Notes: a model not told the origin generated them from the letters alone. Positions 21,774 to 33,499 are shown, counted from the first letter of the stretch. The stretch is DNA of 64,000 nt from Notolepis coatsorum (GCA_963971535.1 OZ020589.1:81661184-81725183), one strand, 5' to 3'. A program made the numbers and translations.

Positions 21774-22400
21774 TTAGAAAAAGTTAGGATACAAAGAAGT
21801 AGTCTGATACATGAAGGGGATAATTATGCTGGAGTCATGGGATAATATGAGGTCAAGGGAGCTGCCAGCTTTGTGGCTGGGAGGCATGACAGAAGGAGTC
21901 AGGTCGAAGGACTCTAGGAGAGAGATCACTGTAGCAGACTGGGAGGGGTCAGGCTGTTTGAAATCATTAACATGAATCGCATTAGCACCAGGAGGTGCCA
22001 CCTTGGCTGGAGGGCAATAGAGAATTGAACGTTGAACATTGAATGGATTAGAGACAGATACAGAATGATGTTCAACCATGATATGACGTCAGGTATTGAT
22101 ATTATACTTGTAGTCCAGGAGGGAGAAGTTAGAAGGTGAGTGCCTCCACCACATATGGAGGGTCTGGGTGTGTGAGAGAAGCTATGTTGTAGATAGGGCT
22201 ATAGGTGTTGTGGATGTATCTGGTGTTATCCAGGTCTCAGGAGTATTTGCTGTGTACATAGGCAGTAATGGACTATGCCTTGTTGACCGCTGATTGACAG
22301 TTCCATAAGCCCCCAGTGACAGGTATACAGTATGTGTGGCCATGGGCGGGTAGTGGAGGATAGGCAGAAAGCACATGGTGAAAATGGTAGATGTAAGTAG
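21774..22400 (-). pseudogene. LINE endonuclease fragment
   Basis: Several minus-strand frames match an apurinic-type LINE endonuclease. Around 22.2-22.35 kb are remnants of the N-terminal block with ETWITPDTSTTP (written across frames). At 21774-22079 are ILYCPPAKVAPPG, LLESFDLTPSV and SSLDLILSHDS, the last corresponding to the conserved S-x-LDL segment. Frameshifts and stops make it inactive. The reverse transcriptase part is absent. Confidence 0.65.
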
Positions 22401-23006
22401 TAAGAGGAAAGGTAAGGCTTTCAGAAGATTAAGGGGGGGGGGTAGTTGAATAGCTTAACTTACTGTAGATGTCTGTCTGATTGATTGATTGATTGATTGA
22501 TTTAGTTGATTGATTGATTGATTGATTGAACATTTTATTAACAGATTGCAGAATGGGTACAATACAGTACAGCTCAATACACACAATTGTTAAGGGGATG
22601 CAGACCAGATAATGACTTTTGTCTTGTTTACATCAGGGTCCCCCATTTTCAATTCATCATAACTTATATGACATACATGACATAGATAGACAGTACTGCT
22701 ACATCTATACATTTATGACATACCAGATTTACAGATACAGTACTGTTTGTGATACAACAAGAGTCTAAAAAAGAGAATATATACATTTGACGAAGAAACT
22801 GTACATTGGAGGAGGTTGGGTAGGTGGGGTGGGGGGGAAACTGTACATTGGAGGTGGTTGGGGTGGGGGGGGGGGTTGGGTAGGCGGGGGGGGGGTAACT
22901 GTACATTGGATTATTGACGAAACCTTACTTGGTCCCAAGAAGAGGGTCTCGTGTATTATTGGGTTAGGACATTTACTGTACATTGGAGGGGGGTGTGTTA
23001 GGACAT

Positions 23007-23966
23007 TTACAGGGGCCAGTTTTGAATTGCAGTCTCCCGTAGGTGCTCTTTGAGAGTGGTTTTGAAAGTGGGTAGTGATTCACATTCCTTTACAGCTGTG
23101 GGTAGGGCGTTCCACGTTGATGTGGCATAATTGCGAAACGTGTTTAGTCCCTTGTTTGAACCAAATCTGGGTTTAACATGATTTGTGGAGCTCCCTCTGG
23201 TGTTGTGGTTGTGGTATTCACTGACCTTTGGGAAGTAATTTGACATGTACATGGGTACCTTAGTCGTGTAGTGTATCTTGTAGACCACGCCCATTGCAAG
23301 TTGCTGTACTCTGTTGTCTACTCTAAGCCATCCTAGGTTGTCAAAGTGGGCAGGGGTGAGGTGGGTTCTAGGAGTAAGGTCAAGCAGTAGTCTGACCAGT
23401 TTGTTTTGTGATTTTTGTAATTTTGTTTTTAGCGCCTTTGAGGTGCTTTGGTACCATGAGGTGCAAGCATAGTCGTAGTACCCTTGAATGCGTGCTCCTG
23501 CCAGAGTCTTCAGGGTATTATTGTTTACCAGAAAGGACATCCGGTACAAGAATCTAGTTTGTTGGTTGACTTTTTTTATTACATTGGATGCCATTTTGTC
23601 ACAGGAAAGATTTGCCTCTAGGATGGAACCTAGGTATGTATTTTCATCTTTCCTTGTGACAATATTGTCACCCACTGTAACTGAGAAGCCGTCTGTCTTG
23701 CTGAGTTTGTTATTTGAACCGAAGAGAATGGACTCTGTTTTACCCAGGTGTGATGATAGTTTGTTATCAGCGAGCCAGGTGCAGATTTTGCCTAGTTCCG
23801 AGCTGAGGGTTTTTTCAACCTGTAACTTGTTCTTGTCAGAGACCAGCACGGCTGAGTCGTCCGCGAACAAGAACAAGTTGCAGTCACAAGCTGACGACAT
23901 GTAATTTGCATAAATTAGGAACAGTAGCGGACCTAGTATGCTTCCTTGTGGAACACCACAGCTCAC
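23007..23966 (-). pseudogene. LINE A copy 2 reverse transcriptase, C-terminal half
   Basis: 319 uninterrupted residues from GVPQGSILGPLLFL through the FADD box and the full C-terminal domain to the natural stop. It is the best-preserved C-terminus of the family here and serves as the reference for the 66-bp insert and the frameshift in copy 1. It is separated from the N-terminal half by a frameshift at a G/C homopolymer (23972-23986). Confidence 0.85.
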
Positions 23967-24397
23967 TGGGAGGGGGGGGGGGGGGGTAGGGTACCATTTA
24001 CCTCCACCATCTGTTCTCTCCCCTCCAGGTTGGATTGCATCCAGCTCACTGAAAGACTATCAAAACCAATTGCTTTTAGCTTGTCAATCAGAATGGAGTG
24101 ATTGACAGTGTCGAAGGCCTTTTGTAGGACTTTCGAGATGGAGGTAAGAATAGAAACAGGGCGGTAGTTGCCTGGGTCTAATTTGCTGCTCTTTTTGTGC
24201 ATGGGGGTTACTCTCGCAATATTGAAGTCTTTGGGTACGTGTGCCTGTTTTATGGAGATGTTTATTATGTGTGTGATGACTGGGGTGATGGCGGCTGCTG
24301 AGTCTCTGAGGAATTTGGAGGGGATATTGTCATGGCCAGTGGCCTTGTTTGGTGGGAGGGCGCTCAGTTTTTTGAGTACCTCAGCTGTTGTTACCAT
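23963..24397 (-). pseudogene. LINE A copy 2 reverse transcriptase, N-terminal half
   Basis: Carries NKATGHDNIPSKFL, NYRPVSIL and QKAFDTVNH. Compared with copies 1 and 3, the segment between SISKV and LQKAFD is deleted (roughly 150-165 bp), removing a fingers/palm block. Even without the homopolymer frameshift it would be inactive. Confidence 0.8.
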
Positions 24398-24858
24398 TTC
24401 AAGTTTGAAGTCGTCTTTGCGGAACCCTAGGTTTTTGTAGTATTTTTTTATTAAGGATCCCCATTAGCTGGTGCCATGGCTCCAAGCTAGTCTTCTTGGG
24501 GTCCACACAACACAATACATAAAACAGTTCATGCATATATCAATACAAAAGATAAAAACAAGAATTTAGTATATAGCAAATAAGCTACTTTCACAGATGC
24601 TATAGATAGAAATAAAAAACAAAACAATTAACTAAAAAAACATACAATAAATATCAATTTTTAAAGATACAAAAGGAGAACTTGTAGGCTAATAGGCAAA
24701 AACCCATACACAAATGCAATACACATTAAGGCAACAGCTGTAATTGAGATTTGAGTTTCTTTAAAAAAATCTATTTACTAAAAGTGTAGAGATAACTAGG
24801 TAGGTTGTTCCAGAGTGTTATGCACCTATAAATAAAATACCGCTTTAAAGCATTGGTT

Positions 24859-26035
24859 CTAGGACGAGGGATTATTATGGTCTTGTATAGAGCTTCTGTA
24901 AACAAGTTGCTCAAACACAAAATATGGAGTCTTGCTGTTGACTGATTTACACAATACTAGTGAGTTAGACGATAACCTTTTTTCAACTGTGAGCCAGGAG
25001 AGACCAGCATGCATCCGGTTGACATTGGACCTTAGTGAGCAACCCAAAGCCAACCGTGCTGCAGATGACCAGATCACAGAACAATAATCAACATGACACA
25101 GGACTAGACTCTGAATAATCTGACGTAGAAGAGGACGATCAACAAAAGAAGCACATTTTCTAACAATGCCTACAGCTCTTCCCATCTTTGAGACAATGTT
25201 AGTGATGTGGTTTGACCAAGATAGAGTACTATCCAGTGTCACTCCAAGGAGCTTAATGCTTTCAACTTGCTTAACGATGGAGTTACATGAATTTAAAATA
25301 AGCTTTGGGTTACAAAACAACCCATGCCTCGATCCAAACACCATGCTTTTTGTCTTAGAGATGTTCAGTACAAGCCTGTTAGCTACTATCCAATCATTCA
25401 CATCATTACGTTTTCTGCTCAGGACCTCATTAAGCATACCATTTTATGGAGAAGCATAATACAAGGTGGAATAATCTGCATATTGGACCAATTTGGCATT
25501 CTTAGTTGCCCACGGTAGGTCATTGGTGAACACTGAGTAGAGCAGAGGCCCTAGGGAGCTCCCCTGTGGAACACCACACTCCAAACTTCTACTACTAGAC
25601 AGGCTGCCATTCAAATAAACCTGCTGAGATCTGGAGGACAGATAACATCCACATCAAAGCCAGGGGATTAAAACCATAACATTTAAGTTTATCAATCAAG
25701 AGAGAATGGTCAAGCACATCAAATGCAGCACTGAAATCTAAAAACACAGCTCCCACTATCATGGAGTTATCAATAGCTCTGAGCCAGTCGTCAGTCATCT
25801 GAACTAGAGCAGTCGATGTGGAGTGACCAGTTCTGTATGCATGTTGAGACTCTGTAGCCAGACTGTTAAACTGAAAATATTCTTGGATTTGTGCAAAAAC
25901 ACACTTTTCCATGATTTTGCTTAAAACTGGTAAAATGCTTATAGGTCTGGAGTTGCCCTCATTAAAAACTGATTTCGAGTCTTTGGGTAAAGGAGTACCC
26001 TTAGCCTCCTTCCATCTCTTTGGACATAGTCCCAC
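24859..26035 (-). pseudogene. LINE B reverse transcriptase
   Basis: 25595-26035 has the fingers and palm with RPISILP and a first aspartate in LDFSAAFDVLDH. The next block, about 25440-25590, has CGVPQGSSLGPLL and a catalytic box that reads YADY instead of YADD, a missense loss of an active-site aspartate. 24859-25437 is the C-terminal domain, with a small deletion in the WSSA-ARLALG region. Frames are broken between blocks. Confidence 0.8.
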
Positions 26036-26135
26036 TTGTATACATCTATTAATAATATGTCACACTGGACTTGCTATGATCGTAGCAGTAATTCTCAATA
26101 ATTTACTATCCACGTTGTCTGTGCGGCTGTGCCAG

Positions 26136-26912
26136 CTAACTTGCTGTCAGGTAGAGCAGTAACCTTTCAATATCACTAACCTCAACCTGTTTAAAATCAA
26201 ATTTACACCCTTTATCTTTCATTATGATATTCTTAATTATGTAATTTAATTGTGTATTGTTTGAGATGTGCATTCCCTGCCTGAGCTGATATATCTTACT
26301 TACAAAAAAATCATTAAAATGGTTGGCAATATCACATGGTTTGGTTAGGACAATTCCATATGACTCAACAAAAGTTGTACAGACATTGGATTTTCTACCC
26401 ATAATTTGATTTAAAACAATCCATAGATTTTTACCATCATTTCTCACATCATATAACCATTGTTTAAAATATTCCCTTTTTTTCACCTTATTTAACTTTG
26501 TGACTTGATTACGTAAGGAACGGTACTTTTGTCTGTCATCCGCAGAACTGGAACACACTGATGCTTATTTGTCTCTCTCATTCATTAAAATCCTTAAGCT
26601 ACTATCTATCCATGGGGCTGATTTGTTTCTGACTGTGAACTTTTTTAAAGAACCATGTTTATCTGCTACACTCATGTACCTCAACATAAATAAGTCCAGT
26701 GCAACCTCTGGGTCATCCTCACAACATACCTCCTCCCAGTTTATACCCGACATTTCATTAATAAAACCTTCTACATTAAAACTCTTATATGACCGTGAGA
26801 CAATAATCTTTGCTTTGGCTTTTGGGACCTTCGTCATTCTGGAGACTGCTATGATGTTGTGGTCACTGAAACCTACAGGAACAGAGACTGCCTTTGAGCA
26901 TTGGCCTGGCAC
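26136..26912 (-). pseudogene. LINE B endonuclease C-terminus and linker
   Basis: 26565-26912 carries the SDHNIIAVSR block, the conserved SDH of LINE apurinic endonucleases, followed by linker sequence with SAPWIDSSLR. 26136-26558 continues the linker to the start of reverse transcriptase. A frame break lies between the two. Confidence 0.75.
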
Positions 26913-26962
26913 GTTTGTATAAATATGATCAATACATGTAGATGAAATGCTACCATCCTTAT

Positions 26963-27070
26963 CCAGTATGCTACTATGTGTTCTACCCCAAAATGCCCTG
27001 AGTGGGAGGGTAATTTATTAACCAGTGTATATGTTTGTAAAGAATATGTTTAGGTATTTGGCCACATCCA
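26963..27070 (-). mobile_element. LINE A copy 2, resumed
   Basis: The LINE A segment before reverse transcriptase (the counterpart of 1351-1460), between LINE B and the DIRS element. Confidence 0.85.
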
Positions 27071-27088
27071 GTTATATAGCATACTATT

Positions 27089-27238
27089 GCGTCTCGCTCT
27101 GCCATAATGAGATAACCGCTTATCTCCTAGCACATAATGTGCTCACGAAACAAACAAATGCACTCACATGCACGTGACCAAGCCACGCCCCTGCGTCTCC
27201 CTATATGACGCCGGAAATGGTCACGCTCCACCTTCCTC
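27089..27238 (+). repeat. DIRS left inverted terminal repeat
   Basis: Nearly identical to the reverse complement of 31437-31586, from GCGTCTCGCTCTGCC to CACCTTCCTC, with only a few mismatches. Confidence 0.93.
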
Positions 27239-27831
27239 TTTTCGTTTCCAACACGGAAGTAGCAGTGCACTCCGTGAACTAGTTGTTAGGAAACGCAGGG
27301 AGAAATTACACAATGTTGGGTATTCGCCAGAAGTTCACCAGCCCCTGGAATCTTCTCGGCACATCCTAACAGTGCAACAGGCCTGTCCAGGGTTTTCCTC
27401 GTCTCGTGACAGCGGACCGAGGGACGTCGCGCGACGGTTAGCAGTCGAGCTAAGTCGTGCACAGGTAGGGCCTGCGCTATCAGGCATTGATACTAGCATG
27501 GGTAATACTGCTCGTTGTCCCGTGAGACAACCAAGTGATGTATTGGCGTGAGGGGAAGGATATTTGGGAAAACAGGGTCATCATGACTCTTTTTTGGGTG
27601 TTTTTCCAAATATCCTAGAGCGCACGGCTAATGCTAATGCTACAATGCTGGGATGCCGTTCCCCTTGTTCCCCGCCGAGGGCTGTCTTTATTAAAAGGTC
27701 TTCCCTCCTCTTAACCATTCATGCTGACGGTCAATCCGTGTCTAATGTTGGGGGTTTAACAGGGGCTTGTTTACCATTTACATGGGTGGATGGGCTGAGG
27801 CTCAGGGCAGGTGTGCTTTTTGTGAATCTAT

Positions 27832-27960
27832 GAATTGAAAATGGGGGTCCCTGGTGTGGACAGGACTAACACTTTCTCTGGTCTGCATCCCCTTAACAAT
27901 TGTGTGTATTGGGCTAGCCCATTCTGCAATATGTTAATAGAGTTTTCGTTCATTCATTAA
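27832..27960 (+). mobile_element. LINE A 3' end nested in DIRS
   Basis: The conserved family block and an AATAGAGTTTTC-like end with a short (ATTC)n tail lie inside the DIRS 5' region. LINE A was therefore still moving after DIRS entered. Confidence 0.8.
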
Positions 27961-28367
27961 TTTATCCCTTCATGGGTGCACACCGCAGTGGAGGTTGTTG
28001 CATGCCTACTAGTGAGGCAGTGCTTCACTAGTAGTAGACTTTGGTCTACAGCCACCACTGGTGTTCCGTGCTTAGTGAAGCAGGTGGCATCAGTCCTTTG
28101 CCCTGACATGGTGGAACGGTGTCCCGCCCGGCCGGTGCCATGAGGCGAATCGGCCCGGCAGGTGGCTAGTGGGCTGATGAAGCATATACCGCCGCCGTAT
28201 AGAATTAGCAGCGACTGGCAACATTGTTCAATTTGCTGTTTTTTCTGTCAAAAATGGTGTCGGGTGGTGGGGCCTTAGGGCCAGCCGACATCAAAACATT
28301 GAGGTTATTTAGCTTTTGACCTAGCCGCAAGCTATAACCGCAGGGAGGGCTAGGATGCTGTCAACGG

Positions 28368-29640
28368 TTGTTCACAGGCATTTTTGGTTGCAGCAATCTC
28401 CCCTTGTGGGGTCTCCCCCTCAGGGCTCCCCCTCCACGGGTGGACCTTGGTCTGTCCACGGAGGTGCGGGCGGTATTTGACCTGGGCTCCACGCTGCCCC
28501 ACACCGCGCAGCCAGAGGTGAGAGCACGGCCTCGCCAGCGGCTGCGGCGAGGCCCCCGGCCAGCAGCCATTTTTCCCCCGCCTGGGATACCCTGGACACA
28601 AAGAAAACAGGTGATCACAAGGCCGACAGCCTCGGCGGCCGAGGGATCGGCTACATTAGATGAGCACGCCCTAAAAAAACTTCACCGTCTAGCTGTGTCT
28701 AGCACGCTCTCCGGTCACTCCCCCCCCCAACGCCAGCGGGATACGGGCTCTGATTTGTTCCCCACGTTTCGCTTCTCATGGGGACAGGGGCTGACACCCA
28801 GTTGCTAGCTAGGCCTGGGTCTGCCTGTGAGAATGCTGTGCTGTCAAGCGGCTCCCACGCCACACGTTCTGCATCTGTGTTTGGTGAGCCTGGTGTTGTG
28901 TCTGTCGACGGAAAAGGTTGTCAGCGGGGAAACTCGAGGCCCAGGAGGTCACAGCGTGAGTTCCCCCAGCCCCGCCCTCGCCAGGCCGGGTATCACGTTA
29001 GTGCCTCCCCCGACCGGAAGACCGGCGGTGGTCAGTCAGGCACACGCGGTTTGGGTGGTAGTAATATCACTACAGGGCTACGGTGTGTAGGAACTCACCC
29101 TATTGGGCAGTGTGGGGACCACACGCCTTGCATGTCCAGCTGCAGAGCAGGCTATCCTCAGCAGTCCATGCCGGGAAGATGCTCAGTGGGGGAGCTTTTG
29201 TCACCAAGTGTGATGGCCGCTCTCCCCGTATCAGACCAGCCCTTTCTGTCGGGGTCCCCCCTTGGGTGCGATTGCCTCGTTGGTAGAGTCAAAGTGCGAT
29301 ATCTCGGCTCCGCGAGCTGCCCTGCTCGCGCAGTTGGCGAGTCCAGGGTTGACAACGCACAGCGGGTGCGACCGGGCCTCCTATCTACAGTTCCTGGCGG
29401 ACCAGGAAGCGGGTGCGCTTTGGGATTATCATCGCGTATGGCTACAGCAGTGCCATATGTCGAGGTGGATGGGGAGAACGCTGAGGCGAGGGTTTGTGTT
29501 GCAGTTTGCACAACCCCACCCTCTGTTTTTGGGTTTGGTACAGACCCTTTTGTCAGGGTCCGCAGCAGTGACAGCTCTGGCCGACGAGATCCAATCTCTG
29601 TTGACGAAGCAGGCCGTCGTCGTGGTCCCATGAGAGGACG
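28368..29640 (+). pseudogene. DIRS gag-like region
   Basis: Pro/Arg-rich, GC-rich frames including 28368-28808, then overlapping open frames to 29640. Position before reverse transcriptase and composition fit a DIRS gag, but I see no unambiguous motif and the frames are broken. Confidence 0.45.
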
Positions 29641-30190
29641 CGGTGAGCGGCGTTTTCTCCCGATATTCTCTGGTGCCCGAGAAATCGGGGGGGGGGGGGT
29701 GTCAGACCCATACTGGACCTGTCCCATGGAAGGTTCAGAATGTTGACCGTCTCCCACCTGTTAGGCGCTGTCAGGTGGGGGACTGGTTCACCTCCATAGA
29801 CCTGTAGGATGCATATTTGCATCCCGATCTTCCATCCTAAGACATACCTACGCGTCCTTTGCAGGGCTTAGCGTACGGGTACCAGAAGCTGCCGTTCGGC
29901 TACTCTCTGGCTCCCCGCATCTTCACCAAGTGCGTGGAGACCGCGCTGGGGCCTCTGCGTCGTCGGTGGATACGAAATTTATTCTACCCTGGACGACGTT
30001 CTGGTCCTCGGCCGGTCAGGGAAGATCACCAGGTCTCATACCAGGCAGGTGGTGGAATTCCTCACCAGCCTCTCCACATCCCCGGCAGGGAGAATGTGGG
30101 TGCAGATGTGATGACACGGGGCGGTCCTCACCCTGACGAGTGGGGACTACGTCCAGACATAGTCGGACAGATCTGGGACCGATTCCGTGG
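29640..30190 (+). pseudogene. DIRS reverse transcriptase and RNase H remnant
   Basis: Across frames: a FSRYSLVPEK-like start, RPILDLS, DWFTSIDL (first catalytic aspartate), KLPFGYSLAPRIFTKCVE, and an LDDVLVLG box at about 29984. Each is typical of DIRS reverse transcriptase. LHIPGRENVGADVMTRG at about 30078-30120 matches the end of the RNase H domain. The stretch between is far too short, so part of RNase H is deleted. Stops and frameshifts are present. Confidence 0.8.
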
Positions 30191-30359
30191 CCGCCCGGGA
30201 TTCTGTACGCATTCCCCCCCATACACCTGATGGCTCAGCTGTTGGTGGCCCCACCGTGGCCTGTTCCGTGGTCACCGCGGGCCCTCTCTCAGGCACGCAG
30301 AACTCTGTTCTGCCTCCTGTTCTGGGGCAGCCTCTAGGCTTGGTTGCTGAAAGTGTGAA

Positions 30360-31059
30360 TCTGGTGGGGATGCATCTTGACTCTTCTGTGGTTAATGCTA
30401 TCCGGAACGCGCGCGCTCCATCCACCACCGCGGCTTACGCTGGGAAGTGGCGTATGGTCGAGTGTGGGGGCAGAACATTGTTCAGCCTCCCTCTCGTGAA
30501 ACGTTCCTTCTTGGCGCTCTGCGTCTCAAGCCTGTGGAACGTTCTCTGTCTCCGTGTGGGACCTCCAACTGGTCCTGGGCCGGTTGTCGGAGGCCCCGTT
30601 TGAGCCTCTTGAGCAGACGCCATTGGATCAGCTGTCTTTTAAGACCGCATTCCTTTTGGCCATCACCTCCGCTAAGCGCGTGCACTGGGGGTTTACTTCA
30701 GTCGGACTCGGGATCTCAGGGCTTCCGATCAACTGTTTGTTTGTTACGGTGGCCCTCACGCAGGTGAGGCGCTGTCCAAGCAGCACCTGTCACATTGGTT
30801 GTGCGAGGGCATTGCCCTTTGCTAGACGTTGGCTGGACAGGTCCCCCCCGGTGGCGTCAGGGCGCACTCCACTCGTGGAGTGGCGGCCTCTGCTGCCCTG
30901 TTAGGGGGGGCCTCTGTGGAGGACATCTGTGCTGCGGCCTCCTGGTCCTCCCCGGGTCCTTTCGTTAAGTTTTACCTCGTGGACATGACTGGGGGTTCTG
31001 TCTCCCAGGCGGTTCTGAGGTCTGGGACCTCTCCTGCGTCCCACCAATTGGTAGGCTAG
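30360..31059 (+). pseudogene. DIRS tyrosine recombinase remnant
   Basis: The N-terminal domain starts with AIRNARAPSTTAAYAGKW. The catalytic domain is in two frames: KTAFLLAITSAKR at about 30640, where the first arginine is expected nearby, then AHSTRGVA (the HxxR box) and ASWSSPGPFVKFYLVD, which contains the likely tyrosine nucleophile. This enzyme would integrate the circular DNA. It is disrupted by frameshifts. Confidence 0.85.
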
Positions 31060-31285
31060 CAGGGGTGTGTGGGTGTGGGCCACGGGTGCTCTGTCATACG
31101 TGGTCCCGCCTGTGCTGTGCGTTTTCAGGGGTGCCTGGTTCCCCCTTTTTCGCACTTTGGTGGAGTTGACTGCCTCCCCCCCTTCGCTAGGACGGGCGGG
31201 TGGACGGGACTCCCCTCCTCCCTGGCTGGGGCTTACGGGCCCTCAGGGGGTACACTTGTCGGGCCACGCGTCCGCTCTGCCCCAT

Positions 31286-31386
31286 ATCTCATTATGGCAG
31301 AGCGAGACGCGATAGCCAAGTATGCTATATAACGAAAGGTTATCCTATAACATAGTTATATGAATACTGGCTGAGTGTCTCGCTCT
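31286..31386 (+). repeat. DIRS internal complementary region
   Basis: The first half (to about 31333) is the reverse complement of the left end. The second half (from about 31331) is the reverse complement of the right end. The two meet at AAC, the complement of the GTT shared by both ends. This region is thought to template circle closure in DIRS replication. Confidence 0.9.
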
Positions 31387-31436
31387 TAGCGCCCTGAGGT
31401 CCCTTGGATGTTTTTTCCGTGTATGGAAATCGTTCT

Positions 31437-31586
31437 GAGGAAGGTGGAGCGTGACCATTTCCGGCGTCATATAGGGAGACGCAGGGGCGTTGCTTGGTCA
31501 CGTGCATGTGAGTGCATTTGTTTGTTTCGTGAGTACATTATGTGCTAGGAGATAAGAGGTTATCTCATTATGGCAGAGCGAGACGC
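31437..31586 (-). repeat. DIRS right inverted terminal repeat
   Basis: Partner of the left repeat. It is followed by 40 bp of right-end-specific sequence ending CCTTTCGTT. Confidence 0.93.
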
Positions 31587-31626
31587 TCAGCCAGTATTCA
31601 TATAAGGTATAGGATAACCTTTCGTT

Positions 31627-32155
31627 TGTCTGTGATGATTGTTTTCTGTCTTTATGTTTATGTTTGTAAATCTGGTTTTAAGCTTTTTGCTGCAGCCTAG
31701 TTGGTTGTTGAGTAATTTCCAAAGTTTGCAGGGTTTGTTTTTGTTTTCCTCGGTTTTGTCATTGATGAAATTCTTTTTTGCGGTTTTGATCATGGTGTTT
31801 ACGCCATTTCTTAGTCTGTTTCTTTGAATTTTTTGTTCAACCACGTGGGCTTGGGGTTCACTGTTTGAGCTTTTGGTAAGCTTTGTCTGACTTTTATGAA
31901 GTTCCAAGCATTTTTTGTCTCTGGATTTCATAGCGGTCAGTATTTCAGTGTGCATCCATGGCTCAGCGCGGTTTTTAACCCTGGTGGTTCTTAGGGGTGC
32001 CATGTTGTTAAGTATTGTTGTGAATTTGGTTTTGAATCCAAGCCATGTTTCTTCAACTAGTGTACCACTGAGCTCATCTTACCAGTCCAGTTCTAGGATA
32101 AAGGCCTCTCTAGAGTAGGTTTTGAGGTCCCTAGATGTGACTGTTTTGTGACAGC
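31627..32155 (-). pseudogene. LINE A copy 2, endonuclease-RT linker
   Basis: Resumes the LINE A sequence directly after DIRS. In minus sense: TSRDLKTYSREAFI, then NRAEPWMHTEILTAM and the NRLRN-rich linker that precedes reverse transcriptase. The same linker occurs at 35812-36040 on the plus strand. The outer limit at about 32155 is set by loss of similarity. Confidence 0.75.
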
Positions 32156-33030
32156 CGGCCTTTTGTTTTGTGACATGAGCGCCAATCGTGGGACGGCACG
32201 TTTCTACACTGGTTAAGCTTAGGCACTCTTCGAAGTTGGTTAAGGTTAGAGTTTGTCTTAGAGCATGGCGATAGAACGCCAGGTAGTTTGCAGGCTGTTT
32301 GACGCGGAAATGGGCAAACACGCTATTGGGTGCACATGTCACATGACCTGGCCAATCAGAGCGCCGGAAACGCGGATGCGTTGTAAATGTACCCCCCAGA
32401 CATGTTGCTGGCCCCGTCAAAACAGTATCCTATCAGCCTCTCCATGGGCAGGTCGAGGCCTTAAATATGTCTTTTATACACAAAAACAGCATCTCGGCTG
32501 TTGTGTCTGGGCCGGGCATTGTAAAAACCCCAAAAGAAGTTCTGAGCTTCCAAGTTGTCATCGGCGAACTGTATATTACACGAGAATTGTTCTTTTCCAG
32601 TGATATCAGTGGTTCCGTCAGCGCTCAAGCCAAAGAATGGGCTTTTGGATGCTTTGCCTCTAATTTGTCACTGAATATCATGGGCAAACAGCTGTAAGAT
32701 TTCGTTTTGGATGTTGTTGGACATCCAGTTGTCTCTCTTTTGGACCCAATTCTTCAACTCGGGATCAGACTCGGTGCGCACTCTTTCCATCATCAGCTGC
32801 CATAACACCCCATCCCTATTTGCATCACCCCTCAGTGGAAGCCCCTGGCGCCCGAGGGGGGTATAGGGGAACAGACTCAGTTAACTCTTCAATACCTGAT
32901 GTTGAGGCTGAACTTGTCGTCTCTGTCTCTCTCTGACGTTTATCAGATTTAGTGGGACTGTCACTGGGACCGGCGGGACGTTTCGAAAAGAAATCTGATA
33001 TTTTTATTTTCTGCGAGTGAGACATTCTCT
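32156..33030 (-). pseudogene. hAT transposase fossil, ZMYM1/DUF4371-like N-terminal half
   Basis: The minus strand starts with MSHSQKIKISDFFSKRP (32825-33025), the basic opening typical of this group. In broken frames it then gives LSADGTTDITGKEQFSC with the first catalytic aspartate, IQFADDN, DTTAEMLFLCIKDIF and a D-x-ASNMSGG block. These are hallmarks of hAT transposases related to ZMYM1. The RNase H-like C-terminal part is missing. Terminal repeats were not found, so element limits are unknown. Confidence 0.7.
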
Positions 33031-33494
33031 GCTAGCAAAGTCTGAATACTAGCTAAAATCGACTGACTGCGCAAGCACTGTATCACAGTAGCTCAGTGGT
33101 TCGTGGCGCGTGGGAAGGGCAGGAGACGACCGGGAGGTGAATGCAATTAGTTGTTTCACCTGTCATTCAATCAGTCTGTGACAGTCTGTCATCACTCGAA
33201 AATCTACTCTGCTGCAATCTTGTCGGTTTTACACGTATGACTGTGTACGTACAGTAGTGTAATGAATTAATGAAAACTTTATTTAACAGATTGGAGAATG
33301 GCTACAATACAGTACGGCTCAATACACACAATATTAAAATGGTGAAGAGCTTTGAGCAGGATACACTTATAATATACAGTGTTACAGTTATACAGTTACA
33401 GTATATAATATACAAATATATAAATACTGTCATAAAAAAAAAACATTAAAAAAAAGTATAAACAATGATAGATTTTTTTTTTTTATTCTTTGCT
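33031..33494. other. Mixed repeat debris
   Basis: Contains a tRNA-like TAGCTCAGTGG motif at about 33090, too little to call, and a LINE A 3' end at 33262-33345 on the minus strand. The rest is A/T-rich. Confidence 0.4.
33262..33345 (-). mobile_element. LINE A 3' end fragment
   Basis: The family 3' end (GAAAACTTTATTTAACAG and the following block, in plus reading) with a degenerate short tail. It may be the 3' end of the LINE copy whose 5' half lies at 33.5-35.6 kb, with the middle deleted. Confidence 0.7.
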
Positions 33495-33499
33495 TCCGC

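Larger units (their letters stand above)
22471..24444 (-). mobile_element. LINE family A, copy 2 (3' part)
   Basis: Starts with an (AATC)n-type tail (on the plus strand (TTGA)n, about 22476-22530), then the family 3' UTR with its C-rich/GT-rich blocks, then the reverse transcriptase. It is interrupted at 24444 by LINE B and resumes at 26963. The element continues beyond the DIRS element to about 32155. Confidence 0.9.
24445..26962 (-). mobile_element. LINE B (CR1/L2-type), inserted in LINE A copy 2
   Basis: A second LINE family. Its 3' end is TTTTATTAAGGATCCCC-like; the body contains endonuclease C-terminus, linker and reverse transcriptase. The host LINE A sequence stops at GTAGTATT and restarts at AGTATGCTAC, so the duplication is about AGTAT. 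It is 5'-truncated within the endonuclease domain. Confidence 0.85.
27071..31626 (+). mobile_element. DIRS element (tyrosine-recombinase retrotransposon)
   Basis: A 4.6-kb element with the diagnostic DIRS termini: 150-bp inverted terminal repeats (27089-27238 and 31437-31586), unique outer ends, and an internal complementary region (31286-31386) copying both ends head to tail. There is no target duplication beyond the shared GTT at 27071-27073 and 31624-31626, as expected for insertion of a circle by a tyrosine recombinase. Gag-like, reverse transcriptase/RNase H and recombinase regions follow in order but with many frameshifts and an internal deletion, so it is dead. Confidence 0.93.

Noticed and set aside
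29158..29757. 199-codon minus-strand ORF in DIRS
   Set aside because: It is antisense to the DIRS gag/RT region, whose plus-strand motifs are clear.
33085..33125. tRNA gene or SINE head
   Set aside because: It has an A-box-like TAGCTCAGTGG but no B box or cloverleaf.
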